A DNA stretch of 19,180 nt from a bacterium (GCA_021828445.1 JAJZJD010000002.1:17483-36662); one strand, 5' to 3'; shown: positions 1-7,664, numbered from the stretch's first letter. Program-made: numbers and translations. The notes: a model not told the origin generated them from the letters alone.

Positions 1-2
1 GT

Positions 3-656
3 TTATCCTTTATTTTTCATCGAACATATCAGCCTTTTTTTAACGTTATTATCTCCTTCGCGGATTATTTCCATATCTTTTTTTCCTATTTTTATTATAG
101 TGGATGAGCCTCCGGCAAGTTCACCGGCGTTTACCGCTAAAATATTTGTACCGGATAGACCGCTTAAAAATTTTTCGTTTAATTCGTTGAAATCCGAAAA
201 ACTTTCTTTGCCGGAAGTATTTGCGCTTGTGGATACCAGAGGGAAATCGATTTCTTCAAAGAGTCTCGATGCAAAAGGGTGCGGAGAAATTCTTGCGCCG
301 ACCGATCCGGAACCGGCGGCAAATAAATAATTTTCGGCATGTTTTTTCGATTTTAAATTAAAAATAATCGTAAGGGGTCCGGGCCAAAATTTCGATATTA
401 CGTCTTCTTCCCGCCTGCCCACCGCAGCGATATTTACCAGCATATTCAAATCTTTAACTAATACGGGAAGCGGTTTATTGAAATTCCGCCCCTTTAAATC
501 GTAAATTTTTTGTACGGCGCGGTTGTTTAAGGCATTTCCGCCTACGGCGTAAGAAGTTTCCGTCGGATAGATTATAATACCGGAGGTTTGCAAATGGTTT
601 TTGATATCTTTATAATCCTTATCGCTTAAAGCGTCGAAATCGTAAATTTTTATCAT
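3..656 (-). CDS. tsaC: L-threonylcarbamoyladenylate synthase, TsaC/YrdC family
   Basis: This cytosolic enzyme makes threonylcarbamoyl-AMP from threonine, bicarbonate and ATP, the first step of t6A37 modification of ANN-decoding tRNAs. The 217-residue protein is a single YrdC domain without the C-terminal Sua5 extension, so it is the short TsaC type. Visible family motifs are YPTETSYAVG near residue 30, KGRNFNKP near 54-61 (the KxR...KP element that binds ATP and carbonate), WPGPLT near 91 and STSANTSG near 142-149. The usual YG of the first motif is YA here. Its ATG lies 13 nt after the membrane protein gene, so it is probably the last gene of the purH-purD cluster. No Shine-Dalgarno is evident. 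The stop codon lies at the window edge, so the gene is complete. Confidence 0.93.
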   Translation of the reverse strand: MIKIYDFDALSDKDYKDIKNHLQTSGIIIYPTETSYAVGGNALNNRAVQKIYDLKGRNFNKPLPVLVKDLNMLVNIAAVGRREEDVISKFWPGPLTIIFNLKSKKHAENYLFAAGSGSVGARISPHPFASRLFEEIDFPLVSTSANTSGKESFSDFNELNEKFLSGLSGTNILAVNAGELAGGSSTIIKIGKKDMEIIREGDNNVKKRLICSMKNKG

Positions 657-669
657 TTTTATTTATTTT

Positions 670-1092
670 TTATTTTTCCGGCGTTTCTTTGTGCGACGAA
701 ACTATAACGTAAACTCCGCAGAGCGTGATAAATATTCCAAACCATCTCATAAGGGGAACCGATTCTCCGAGCGTTAAAGCGGCAAGTATGACGGTTATAA
801 TTATGCCGATGCTCACAAACGGATATGCGACGGACAGGTCTATTTTTGATAATACCTTTATCCAGAAAAACATCGATATTAAATATAGAACTATTCCGGC
901 GGCGACAAATTTATCCGTAAAAATAATAAATAAAATTTTTATAATATTAATAGAAACGATATGCTTATGATATCCGGCGGTTTTTTTTAAATTAATCATG
1001 CCGTATTTCATCAGCAGTTGGGCAAAAACGCCCATAAAAATACTTACCGAGAGATTTATTAGCACCTGCGGTTTTAATTTATGGGCGGACAT
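670..1092 (-). CDS. Small four-helix DMT/SMR-like (EamA-type) membrane protein
   Basis: This is an integral inner-membrane protein of 140 residues with about four hydrophobic helices, near residues 10-29, 61-80, 85-108 and 114-133. The pattern AYPFVSIG...LTLGE...GI.ITLCGVYVI in the C-terminal half is typical of half-size drug/metabolite transporters (SMR or single-EamA type), which act as dimers. The membrane-embedded glutamate of helix 1 in EmrE-type proton-coupled exporters is absent, and the segment QLLMKYGM resembles ArnE/ArnF-like lipid-carrier flippase subunits. Multidrug export is therefore not a safe call and the substrate is unknown. The start overlaps the end of purD by 14 bp, implying co-transcription and probably coupled translation. 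A weak GGGA lies upstream of the ATG. Confidence 0.75.
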   Translation of the reverse strand: MSAHKLKPQVLINLSVSIFMGVFAQLLMKYGMINLKKTAGYHKHIVSINIIKILFIIFTDKFVAAGIVLYLISMFFWIKVLSKIDLSVAYPFVSIGIIITVILAALTLGESVPLMRWFGIFITLCGVYVIVSSHKETPEK

Positions 1093-2359
1093 AAATTTTC
1101 CCTATATCTTTCCTGCAGTATTTATTTTCAAAATTAATTTTTTCTGCGATATCATAGACTATATCGGCTATTTCAGTCCCTTTTCCTTTTGCGCAGATAT
1201 TTAAAACCCTGCCGCCGTCCGTGAAGTATTTTTCGTTTATTTTTTTTGTTCCGGCGTGGAAAATTTCATATTCCGCGGTTTCCGTCCGTCCGGAATTTTG
1301 GAGTCCGTTCGACGAAATTTCTAATCCGGTTTTATAATCCTTAGGATATCCGCCGGAAGCAAGAACGAGGCATATTGATTTATTATCGTCGAAAATTAAT
1401 TTATAGTCTTTTAAATTTTCGTTTATTACGCTTAAAAACAAATCTATTATATCGGATTCGAGCCTTATAAGTATGGCCTGCGTTTCCGGGTCTCCGAACC
1501 TTACGTTGAATTCGAGAACGTAAATTTCATCGCCTTTAATCATAAGACCGGCATAAAGTATTCCTTTATATTTTATTCCCTCTTTTTTAAGCCCTTCTAG
1601 AGCCGGTTCTATAACCGTTTTATTTATTTTATTTACAAGGTTTTCTGAAACATAAGGATTTGGCGTAACGGCACCCATGCCGCCGGTATTTTCTCCGGTA
1701 TCCCCATCCCCGATTTTTTTGTAATCCATGCTTGTGATTAACGGCTTATAGGAAGCTCCGTCCGAGACTATCATATAAGACAGTTCAAATCCTTCGATGT
1801 AATCTTCTATTACGACGGTTTCCCCGCTTTTTCCGAATATTTTTCCGTTAAAAATAGAGTCCAGTATCTTTTTTGATTCTTCCGCATTTTCGGAGATAAA
1901 AACCCCTTTTCCGGCGGCAAGTCCGCTTGCCTTAATGACTAATGGATGTTTTTTTTGTTTAACGAAGTTTTCGGCGTCTTGAAAATTTATGAACGATTCG
2001 TATCCGGCAGTTTTGATATTATATTTTCTGAGAAAATCTTTAGCGAATTTTTTTGACGACTCTAAGAGAGACGCTTTTTTATCCGGTCCGAATATTTGTA
2101 ATCCTGCCGCCGTAAATTCATCGGCTATGCCCAGAGACAGGGGAATTTCAGGTCCTACTACGGTTAAATCTATTTTGTTTTCAAGGGCGAAAGAAAGAAG
2201 CCCCTTTATATCGTCCTGCTTAATAGGAACGTTTACCGCAATTTCCGCCGTCCCCCCGTTTCCGGGAGCGCAGTATATTTCGGTCTCTTTTTTTGATTTT
2301 TTGATAGCGGAGACTATGGCGTTTTCCCTGCCGCCGGAGCCTATGACCAATATTTTCAT
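1079..2359 (-). CDS. purD: Phosphoribosylamine-glycine ligase (GAR synthetase)
   Basis: PurD joins 5-phosphoribosylamine and glycine with ATP to give glycinamide ribonucleotide, the second step of purine synthesis. The 426-residue length is normal. The N domain begins with IGSGGREN. The ATP-grasp core carries VVGPEIPLSLG, the segment GPDKKASLLESSKKFAK, VIKASGLAAGKGV, NTGGMGAVTPNP and, near residue 290, the metal-binding EFNVRFGDPETQ. One oddity is that the usual GREH of the N-terminal loop reads GREN. The gene follows purH by 19 nt on the same strand and overlaps the downstream membrane protein gene, so it sits in the middle of a purine operon. The ATG is preceded only by A/T-rich sequence with no clear Shine-Dalgarno. 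Confidence 0.97.
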   Translation of the reverse strand: MKILVIGSGGRENAIVSAIKKSKKETEIYCAPGNGGTAEIAVNVPIKQDDIKGLLSFALENKIDLTVVGPEIPLSLGIADEFTAAGLQIFGPDKKASLLESSKKFAKDFLRKYNIKTAGYESFINFQDAENFVKQKKHPLVIKASGLAAGKGVFISENAEESKKILDSIFNGKIFGKSGETVVIEDYIEGFELSYMIVSDGASYKPLITSMDYKKIGDGDTGENTGGMGAVTPNPYVSENLVNKINKTVIEPALEGLKKEGIKYKGILYAGLMIKGDEIYVLEFNVRFGDPETQAILIRLESDIIDLFLSVINENLKDYKLIFDDNKSICLVLASGGYPKDYKTGLEISSNGLQNSGRTETAEYEIFHAGTKKINEKYFTDGGRVLNICAKGKGTEIADIVYDIAEKINFENKYCRKDIGKIYVRP

Positions 2360-2378
2360 ATATTTATTTTTAATTTTT

Positions 2379-3971
2379 TTAATGTTTAAAATGTCTGATA
2401 TTTGTAAAAATCATAGGGATATTTAATTTATTTGCCGCCTCTATGACTTCGTCGTCCCTTATAGACCCTCCCGGTTGTATTATACCGTTTACGCCTATTT
2501 CAGCCGCGTATTCCACGGAATCTTTAAAAGGGAAAAAGCCGTCGGACGCCATAACAAAACCTTTTATCTCCCCGTAAGCATTTTTCATTTTTTCGCGGGC
2601 AAAGACGGCGCTGTCTATTCTCGACATCTGTCCCGCTCCTATGCCTGCGGTCACCCCGTTTTTTGCATATACTATAGCGTTTGATTTGACGTGTTTGGCG
2701 ATTTTCCAAGCAAATATAAGGTCGTTTAAAACCGGTTCCGGCATTTCAATGTTTGTGACGGTTTTGAAATTGGACGTAATGTCGGGGATGTCGTCTTTTT
2801 CCTGAACGAGGATTCCGCCGGAAGCGCTCCTGAAAGACAGTCGTTCGTTGTTCAGGCGCATAAAATCATCATTATAGCGTATTATTATCGTGTTTTTTTT
2901 GGATTCTAATATTTTTAGCGCTTCTTTAGAATATTCAGGGGCTATAATTATTTCAACGAAAAAAGGTTTAATTTCGGCGGCGGTTTCTTTGTCTAATTTC
3001 TTATTAAAGCCTATTATCCCGCCGTAAGAAGATATTTCGTCCGTTTTTCTGGCTTTCAGAAAGGCGTCCTTCAAGGAAATATCGCTGAGCGCCGCACCGC
3101 AGGGGTTTGTATGTTTGATTATCGCGGAAAAAAAACCGTTTGTTTGATTTTTGTAAAAATCTTTAATGATGCCGAGAGTTGAATCTATATCTAATAAATT
3201 ATTATACGATATATCTTTTCCTGAAAGTTTTTCGAAAGGCGAAGATGCGCCCGTTCCGTAAAAAGCCGCTTTTTGGTGCGGGTTTTCCCCGTATCTTAGA
3301 TTGAATGACTTTTTGAGGTTAAAATTCAACCCTTTTCCGGTTTCGCTTCTATAAAAAGCGGCGTCTATAGCCGAACCGGCGTTTTTATCCGGATTTAAAA
3401 AGTCTGCTATCATTCCGTCGTATTCCGCGGTAAGTTTAAAGGTTTCATATGCGTAAATTTTTTTAACTTCAACCGGAATTTCCTGCTTATTTTTAAGAAA
3501 TAAAATTATATCTTCATAAAAGGACGGGTCTATGACTACGGTTACGTCTTTAAAATTTTTCGCCGCCGCTCTTAGCAGCGACACGCCGCCTATATCGATA
3601 AATTCAAGTTTTTCGTCGAAAGTTATATCTTTGTCCCTCATTTCTTTAAAAGGATAAAGATTTACTATGACGAAATCTATAGGGGTTATGTCGTTTCTTA
3701 TTAAATCGTCTCTATGATTTTCATTGCCGCGTATAGACAAAATTCCGCCGAAAATAGCCGGATGTAATGTTTTTACCCTTCCGTCCAATATTTCGGGGAA
3801 GCCGGTTATTTCGTCTATTTTTTTTAATTTTGTAATACCGGCAGACTTTAAAAATTTATATGTATTGCCTGTCGCTATTACGGTATAGCCGGCAATTTCC
3901 AGATGCGTCGCCAGTTCCGTTACTCCTTTTTTATCGTAAACGGATATAAGGGCATATCTTGTTTTGTGCAT
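2379..3971 (-). CDS. purH: Bifunctional AICAR formyltransferase / IMP cyclohydrolase
   Basis: PurH carries out the last two steps to IMP: formyl transfer from 10-formyl-THF to AICAR, then ring closure. The 530-residue protein has the N-terminal cyclohydrolase (MGS-like) domain, with ALISVYDKKGV at the start and GRVKTLHPAIFGG near residue 64. The transformylase domain has SYNNLLDIDST, the catalytic pair K286-H287 in KHTNPCG, VKSNAIVYA, GIGAGQMSRIDSA and the C-terminal IIQPGGSIRDDEVI with a final RHFKH. All expected catalytic elements are visible. It is the first gene of the leftward purine cluster and starts at an ATG with AAGGAA about 10 nt upstream. The divergent intergenic region to its right must hold its promoter. 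Confidence 0.98.
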   Translation of the reverse strand: MHKTRYALISVYDKKGVTELATHLEIAGYTVIATGNTYKFLKSAGITKLKKIDEITGFPEILDGRVKTLHPAIFGGILSIRGNENHRDDLIRNDITPIDFVIVNLYPFKEMRDKDITFDEKLEFIDIGGVSLLRAAAKNFKDVTVVIDPSFYEDIILFLKNKQEIPVEVKKIYAYETFKLTAEYDGMIADFLNPDKNAGSAIDAAFYRSETGKGLNFNLKKSFNLRYGENPHQKAAFYGTGASSPFEKLSGKDISYNNLLDIDSTLGIIKDFYKNQTNGFFSAIIKHTNPCGAALSDISLKDAFLKARKTDEISSYGGIIGFNKKLDKETAAEIKPFFVEIIIAPEYSKEALKILESKKNTIIIRYNDDFMRLNNERLSFRSASGGILVQEKDDIPDITSNFKTVTNIEMPEPVLNDLIFAWKIAKHVKSNAIVYAKNGVTAGIGAGQMSRIDSAVFAREKMKNAYGEIKGFVMASDGFFPFKDSVEYAAEIGVNGIIQPGGSIRDDEVIEAANKLNIPMIFTNIRHFKH

Positions 3972-4122
3972 AATTATAAATTTCCTTTTTAATTTAATTT
4001 GATTTTAAAATATTATCTATAGTAAAATGTATGTAAAATTTATTATATTCTACTAATTTTAAATATTTATTTCAATACCTTAAGATTTAATAAAATTTGA
4101 ATAATAGGAGAGGTAAGATTAA
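3972..4122. promoter_or_regulatory. Divergent intergenic region with likely promoters for purH and the lipoprotein gene
   Basis: These 151 bp separate the leftward purine cluster from the rightward lipoprotein cluster, so both promoters should be here. On the plus strand, TTGATT (3999-4004) and TAAAAT (4023-4028) with an 18-bp spacer form a plausible sigma70 pair, giving a leader of roughly 85-90 nt. On the minus strand, a TTTACA with TAATAT 16 bp downstream is a candidate for purH. The region is so A/T-rich that such matches arise easily by chance. I see no purine riboswitch-like structure and no convincing operator palindrome. Confidence 0.4.
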
Positions 4123-4284
4123 ATGAAAAAAATAAAACTTATAGCTCTTGCGCTGATTTTATTCGGTGCAATAAATTTTTTAAGCGGGTGCGCCCTTATG
4201 CTCGTCGGCGGACTTGCAGGCACTACCGGTTATCTTGCCGCAAAACAGGGTTACGGCGTCCAGTCTCCCGTAACCAAGAAATAA
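4123..4284 (+). CDS. Very small lipoprotein (53 aa) with glycine-rich segment
   Basis: This short gene has a strong Shine-Dalgarno (TAGGAGAGG, 4105-4113) about 9 nt before its ATG and ends in TAA. The product starts MKKIK, has a hydrophobic h-region (residues 6-20) and a clean lipobox L20-S21-G22-C23, so signal peptidase II should release a 31-residue lipoprotein anchored by Cys23. The mature part has a small-residue stretch with GG and AGTTG (residues 29-36), then AAKQGYG and a short polar tail ending TKK. The GCA...GG.AG..GY pattern resembles the beginning of DUF3568-type and glycine-zipper lipoproteins, but without their C-terminal domain. The pfkB-like gene follows by 28 nt, so it probably leads that transcript. 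Its function is unknown. Confidence 0.8.
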   Translation: MKKIKLIALALILFGAINFLSGCALMLVGGLAGTTGYLAAKQGYGVQSPVTKK

Positions 4285-4312
4285 CGATGAAAATAATTAA
4301 ACGGAGGGCGGA

Positions 4313-5221
4313 ATGGCGGTTACGGTTATAGGTTCTATCGCAATAGATAATATAGAAACTCCTTTTGATAAAACGGGAGATATTCTGGGAGGTTCGGCAA
4401 CTTATTTTTCGCTGGCGGCGTCGTTTCTGACGGACGTAAAAATTATAGGCACGGTGGGAAACGATTTTGACAGGAAGCATTTAAACGTTTTTAAGGACAG
4501 GTCGATAGACGTCAAGGGGATAAAGACGGAAGAAGGGAAAACTTTCAGGTGGAAAGGCAGATACGGATACGATATGTCCGACCCTGAAACTCTTATGACC
4601 GAGCTCGGGGTATTTTCTTTTTTTAAGCCGGTAGTCCCCCATAGCTCAAAAAACGATATGCTTTTTCTTGCCAATATAGACCCCGATATTCAGTTTGACG
4701 CATTAAAACAGATGGGCGCTCCAAGGCTCACCGCTCTCGATACTATGAATTTCTGGATAGAAGGGAAAAAGGAAAAACTCATGAAAGTTATTGAACTGAC
4801 CGATATATTTATTATAAACGAATCCGAGGCAAGACTTTTGACGGGGGAGTCCTCTATTTTTTTATGCGCCAAAGCCATTCTCAAATCAGGCGCCAAAATA
4901 TTAATTTTAAAAAGAGGCGCTTACGGAGCCACGATGTTTTTTGAAAACAAATTCTTTATGGTTCCTGCTTATCCGTTAGAGAACGTAATAGACCCTACCG
5001 GCGCGGGGGATTCTTTTGCCGGCGGATTTTTAGGATATATCGACAATACCGGCGATATGACGTTCGAAAATCTTAAAAAAGCTCTTGTATTCGGAAATAT
5101 TATGGCGTCTTTTGCCGTCGAAGGTTTTTCGGTAAACAGGTTTCTGTCTATAAACAACGACGAAATTAAAGGCAGGTTTAAAAAATTCAGGGAAATGACT
5201 TATTTTGAGGAGCTTTTATAA
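4313..5221 (+). CDS. PfkB-family (ribokinase-like) carbohydrate kinase
   Basis: This is a cytosolic ATP-dependent kinase of the ribokinase/PfkB superfamily. The 302-residue length is typical. The N-terminal IGSIAIDNIETP and GGSATYFSLAASFL correspond to the substrate-binding half (PfkB signature 1 region), followed by IGTVGNDF. The C-terminal signature DPTGAGDSFAGGF starts at residue 227; D233 of GAGD is the expected catalytic base and the glycines form the anion hole. NESEARLLTGE near 175 is the usual NxxE element for Mg/phosphate. The exact substrate (ribose, another sugar or a nucleoside) cannot be read from sequence. An excellent GGAGGG (4303-4308) sets the start. The TPR lipoprotein gene follows after 3 nt, so the two are surely co-transcribed. 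Confidence 0.9.
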   Translation: MAVTVIGSIAIDNIETPFDKTGDILGGSATYFSLAASFLTDVKIIGTVGNDFDRKHLNVFKDRSIDVKGIKTEEGKTFRWKGRYGYDMSDPETLMTELGVFSFFKPVVPHSSKNDMLFLANIDPDIQFDALKQMGAPRLTALDTMNFWIEGKKEKLMKVIELTDIFIINESEARLLTGESSIFLCAKAILKSGAKILILKRGAYGATMFFENKFFMVPAYPLENVIDPTGAGDSFAGGFLGYIDNTGDMTFENLKKALVFGNIMASFAVEGFSVNRFLSINNDEIKGRFKKFREMTYFEELL

Positions 5222-5224
5222 AAT

Positions 5225-6016
5225 ATGAGGGAAACAATTAAAACCTTAAAGTTTATCGGCTTATTTTTTCTTATAACCGTTGTTTTTGCGGCATTATCTG
5301 GTTGCGGTCTGTCGCAGGTTCCTAAAAAGAATAGGCTTAAATCCAACCTATACTACAGGCTCGGCGTCGGTTTTTACCAGAACGGAAATTTCATAAAAGC
5401 GATGCAGGAGTTTATCAAAGCGAAGACCTTAAATCCGTATTCGGCAAAAAATTACAATGCGATAGGAATGGTTTATATGGAAACCGCCAGAGAAGGCAAA
5501 GCCATAAAAAATTTCAAGAAAGCGGTAATGATTAATCCGCAATTTTCTGACGCCTATTACAATTTAGCTATCATTTACATAAAAAGAAAAAATTACCCGC
5601 CCGCAAAAATATATCTGAAAAAAGCGTTGAAGAATCCTTTCTACAACAGGCCGTACCAAAGCTATACACAGCTGGCAAAAATATATTTTGCGGAAAATAA
5701 GCCGGAAAAAGCAAAAAAAATATTAACCATATCCAGACTTCTTAATAAGAAATATTTTTTAACGTATTATTATCTCGGCAAGTATTACCTTATTAAAGGA
5801 AATTTAAACAAAAGTCTGCATAACTTTAAAAAAGTTATAAAACTCGATATGTTTTTTACGCCCGCGAAATATTATGAGGGAGTGATATATTTTAACCGAA
5901 AAAGATATAGTAAGGCTAAAAAAATATTTTCTTCCATATATGAACAGAATAAAATGAACAAATATGGAACGAAGTCTTTAAATTATCTGAAGAAAATAAT
6001 GCTATATTCAAAATAG
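5225..6016 (+). CDS. TPR lipoprotein, PilF/PilW-like (type IV pilus secretin pilotin-type)
   Basis: The 263-residue protein has a lipoprotein signal peptide with lipobox L24-S25-G26-C27, followed by about six tetratricopeptide repeats filling residues ~40-255. Examples are YRLGVGFYQNGNFIKAMQEF, YNAIGMVYMETAREGKAI and YYNLAIIYIKRKNYPPAKIY. Known PilF/PilW proteins are outer-membrane TPR lipoproteins of about 250 residues with six repeats that aid assembly of the PilQ secretin. The match in length and repeat number, the adjacent rodZ-like gene (pilF-rodZ is a common pair in gammaproteobacteria) and the pil genes in this window all favour that role. TPR proteins are promiscuous, so a general scaffold remains possible. 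It begins 3 nt after the kinase stop; GAGGAG lies about 12 nt before the ATG. Confidence 0.75.
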   Translation: MRETIKTLKFIGLFFLITVVFAALSGCGLSQVPKKNRLKSNLYYRLGVGFYQNGNFIKAMQEFIKAKTLNPYSAKNYNAIGMVYMETAREGKAIKNFKKAVMINPQFSDAYYNLAIIYIKRKNYPPAKIYLKKALKNPFYNRPYQSYTQLAKIYFAENKPEKAKKILTISRLLNKKYFLTYYYLGKYYLIKGNLNKSLHNFKKVIKLDMFFTPAKYYEGVIYFNRKRYSKAKKIFSSIYEQNKMNKYGTKSLNYLKKIMLYSK

Positions 6017-6026
6017 GGCATATTTT

Positions 6027-6842
6027 ATGGATAGCGAAACGCCGGAAACGGTTGGAGAATATCTCAGAACCAGCAGGGAATCTATAGGGCTTACCGTTGA
6101 TGAAGTTTCCCTAATTACAAAAATCAGAGCCCAGTATATCGAATCTATTGAAAACGGCGACTTTTCCATGTTTTCTTCGCCTCAACTGCTTAAGGGTTAC
6201 GTAAAACTTCTTGCAAAAACGGTCAAAGCGGACGATACAAAGGCTGCCGCCCTGCTGGAATCCGAGGCGGGTGAAAATTTTAAGGGCAAGCATATAGAAG
6301 ATATAGTAGGAAAAAGATTTAAAGAAGAAATACGAAAGTCCGAGGATTTTAAAAAAAGAATTTTAGCCATAGTTTTTGCGGGCATCCTTGTTGTAATCTT
6401 ATCGTATGCAATAATTAAGGTTTACAAATATATTAAAACCGCTCCGAGAATCCATATAGCGCTGCCGTTTCAATCGCCGGTTAAATCGCCGGTTAAATCT
6501 TTAGTTTCGGAGGGGCGTCCGTCCGTAAACGGCAAGCCCGTAAAAATCCCCAAAACTAATTATGCCGCAGTTTTAAAAGGACAGGTAATTAAAAGAACAT
6601 GGGTCGCCGTTAAAATAGACGGCGGAAGCACCGTGACTTCTATGCTTTATGCGGGAGACAAGGAAGTCTGGAAAGCAAAAGAAAGATTAAGGATTAAGAT
6701 AGGTAATGCCGGAGGCATTATTTTAAATTATAACGGAAAAGATATCGGAAAGCCCGGCACCGAAAAACAGGTAGTAACGCTAAACTTTCCGTCCAAGCAT
6801 AACAATAGCGGCAAACAGCCGGGTAATACAGTTAATAAATAA
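6027..6842 (+). CDS. rodZ: RodZ-like HTH / single-pass membrane protein
   Basis: RodZ links the MreB cytoskeleton to the cell-wall elongation machinery. This 271-residue protein has the family layout. Residues ~7-75 form a cytoplasmic HTH_25 domain beginning VGEYLRTSRESIGLTVDEVS and including YIESIENGDF and LLKGYVKLLA. A basic linker follows, then one transmembrane helix (about 112-130), a Pro/Lys/Ser-rich periplasmic neck and a DUF4115-like beta domain from ~180 containing TWVAVKIDGG and LNYNGKDIG. The neck contains a 12-bp tandem duplication (SPVK twice). AGGG 8 nt before the ATG supports the start. It follows the TPR gene by 10 nt. The next gene converges only 8 nt away with no terminator-like hairpin. 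It could instead be a membrane-bound regulator of the same architecture. Confidence 0.83.
   Translation: MDSETPETVGEYLRTSRESIGLTVDEVSLITKIRAQYIESIENGDFSMFSSPQLLKGYVKLLAKTVKADDTKAAALLESEAGENFKGKHIEDIVGKRFKEEIRKSEDFKKRILAIVFAGILVVILSYAIIKVYKYIKTAPRIHIALPFQSPVKSPVKSLVSEGRPSVNGKPVKIPKTNYAAVLKGQVIKRTWVAVKIDGGSTVTSMLYAGDKEVWKAKERLRIKIGNAGGIILNYNGKDIGKPGTEKQVVTLNFPSKHNNSGKQPGNTVNK
6474..6497 (+). repeat. 12-bp tandem duplication inside the rodZ-like gene
   Basis: The unit TCGCCGGTTAAA occurs twice in direct tandem (6474-6485 and 6486-6497). It stays in frame and encodes the doubled SPVK of the periplasmic neck. It is a likely replication-slippage site that would lengthen or shorten the linker by four residues without breaking the gene. 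Confidence 0.85.
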
Positions 6843-6850
6843 ATCGGGAT

Positions 6851-7594
6851 TTAAATTTTCTTCTTGTTTTTGATGCGGTATCCTATTTTATCGAAAATTA
6901 ACGATACGGCGAATAGCAGTAATGCTATGGCAGGCATAATTAAGGCTAAATCATCGTCTTCTATGTTTATTTTTAAGCCCTGAGAACCCCAGTATATTCC
7001 AAAACTAAGAAGCAGCACCGCCGCTATTCCTTTAATCCAGTGCGAAGGTATTTTTTTGAAATATTTTCTTAAATAAATCGACAGCATTAAAATAATAAGG
7101 GAACTGACGATAAGAGCGGAAATTACGGAAAGCCACTGGTTCTCGGTAATAGCAAGCGGAACGGCCACTACCGCTACTTCGAAAGCTTCTATTATTACGG
7201 CGTTTAAAGCGACGATGAAATGCCTGAATGAACATTTTTGATGTTTTATGACGGCCGTTTCCGCCTTTTTGAAAAGCGGTTTTTCGCCTATTTTTTGTGA
7301 AAAAGGCGTAAGATAAAATATAAAACTGATTAGTTTATAAGAGAAGTAAATGCCTACAGACAGGAGTATAAAGGCTATTATTAATTTTACCGTTAATATG
7401 GGAACGGTTTTAATCAGAGCTATGCCGCCCGTAAAAAGAATTATAAGAGTGCCGATGAATCCTATTAAACCTCCGGCTAAGGCGCTGGAGAGCCCCACAT
7501 CTTCTCCGACCACGAAAACTATTGCGGCAACCTCGCTGAGTTCGACTATCGCAACCGAAAATACGGCTATAAATATAAGTATGCTGAAATTCAT
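6851..7594 (-). CDS. Polytopic membrane protein, COG4280/LysE-like, with paired ExxE motifs
   Basis: This inner-membrane protein of about 247 residues has six to seven hydrophobic helices and two homologous-looking halves. Counting from the chosen ATG, each half opens with an acidic intramembrane motif, E-L-S-E-V (residues 18-22) and E-A-F-E-V (136-140), separated by a charged loop containing KKAETAVIKHQ. This layout resembles uncharacterised COG4280 membrane proteins and, more distantly, LysE/GDT1-type cation exporters; FTR1-type permeases use a related REXXE motif. Metal or small-cation transport is an inference. An upstream TTG at 7618 would add eight residues, but the ATG at 7594 fits better: a perfect TATAAT ends 7 nt before it, so the transcript should begin at about the start codon. 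Neither start has a Shine-Dalgarno. Confidence 0.7.
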   Translation of the reverse strand: MNFSILIFIAVFSVAIVELSEVAAIVFVVGEDVGLSSALAGGLIGFIGTLIILFTGGIALIKTVPILTVKLIIAFILLSVGIYFSYKLISFIFYLTPFSQKIGEKPLFKKAETAVIKHQKCSFRHFIVALNAVIIEAFEVAVVAVPLAITENQWLSVISALIVSSLIILMLSIYLRKYFKKIPSHWIKGIAAVLLLSFGIYWGSQGLKINIEDDDLALIMPAIALLLFAVSLIFDKIGYRIKNKKKI

Positions 7595-7601
7595 ACGCTG
7601 T

Positions 7602-7631
7602 ATTATATCAGATAGCAATCAGGAAAGACAA
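7602..7631 (-). promoter_or_regulatory. Putative sigma70 promoter giving a leaderless transcript
   Basis: On the minus strand TTGTCT (7626-7631) and a perfect TATAAT (7602-7607) are separated by 18 bp. The -10 box ends 7 nt before the ATG at 7594, which places the transcription start at or next to the A of the start codon. The absence of a ribosome binding site is consistent with leaderless translation. Confidence 0.5.
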
Positions 7632-7664
7632 TATAAAACAGACCTTCTTTTTTCTATTGACTTT

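Noticed and set aside
2524..2709. 61-codon minus-strand frame inside purH
   Set aside because: Arg-rich shifted frame of purH, with no independent evidence.
4287..4331. Fourteen-codon frame overlapping the start of the kinase gene
   Set aside because: Its ATG has no ribosome binding site, and the GGAGGG inside it serves the kinase start; likely chance.
4223..4480. 85-codon minus-strand frame across the lipoprotein/kinase junction
   Set aside because: Arg/Tyr-rich shadow of two well-supported plus-strand genes, with no recognisable domain or start signal.
6474..6497. Tandem 12-bp repeat as an attachment or recombination site
   Set aside because: It is in frame within the Pro/Lys neck of a RodZ-like protein and no integrase or mobile gene is nearby; slippage explains it.
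6843..6850. Terminator between the rodZ-like gene and the convergent membrane protein
   Set aside because: Only 8 nt separate the stop codons and no stem with a T tract is visible on either strand.
6851..7594. FTR1 iron permease assignment for the ExxE membrane protein
   Set aside because: FTR1 motifs need an Arg before the Glu pair (REXXE). Here the motifs are VELSEV and IEAFEV, and the layout fits COG4280/LysE-like proteins better.
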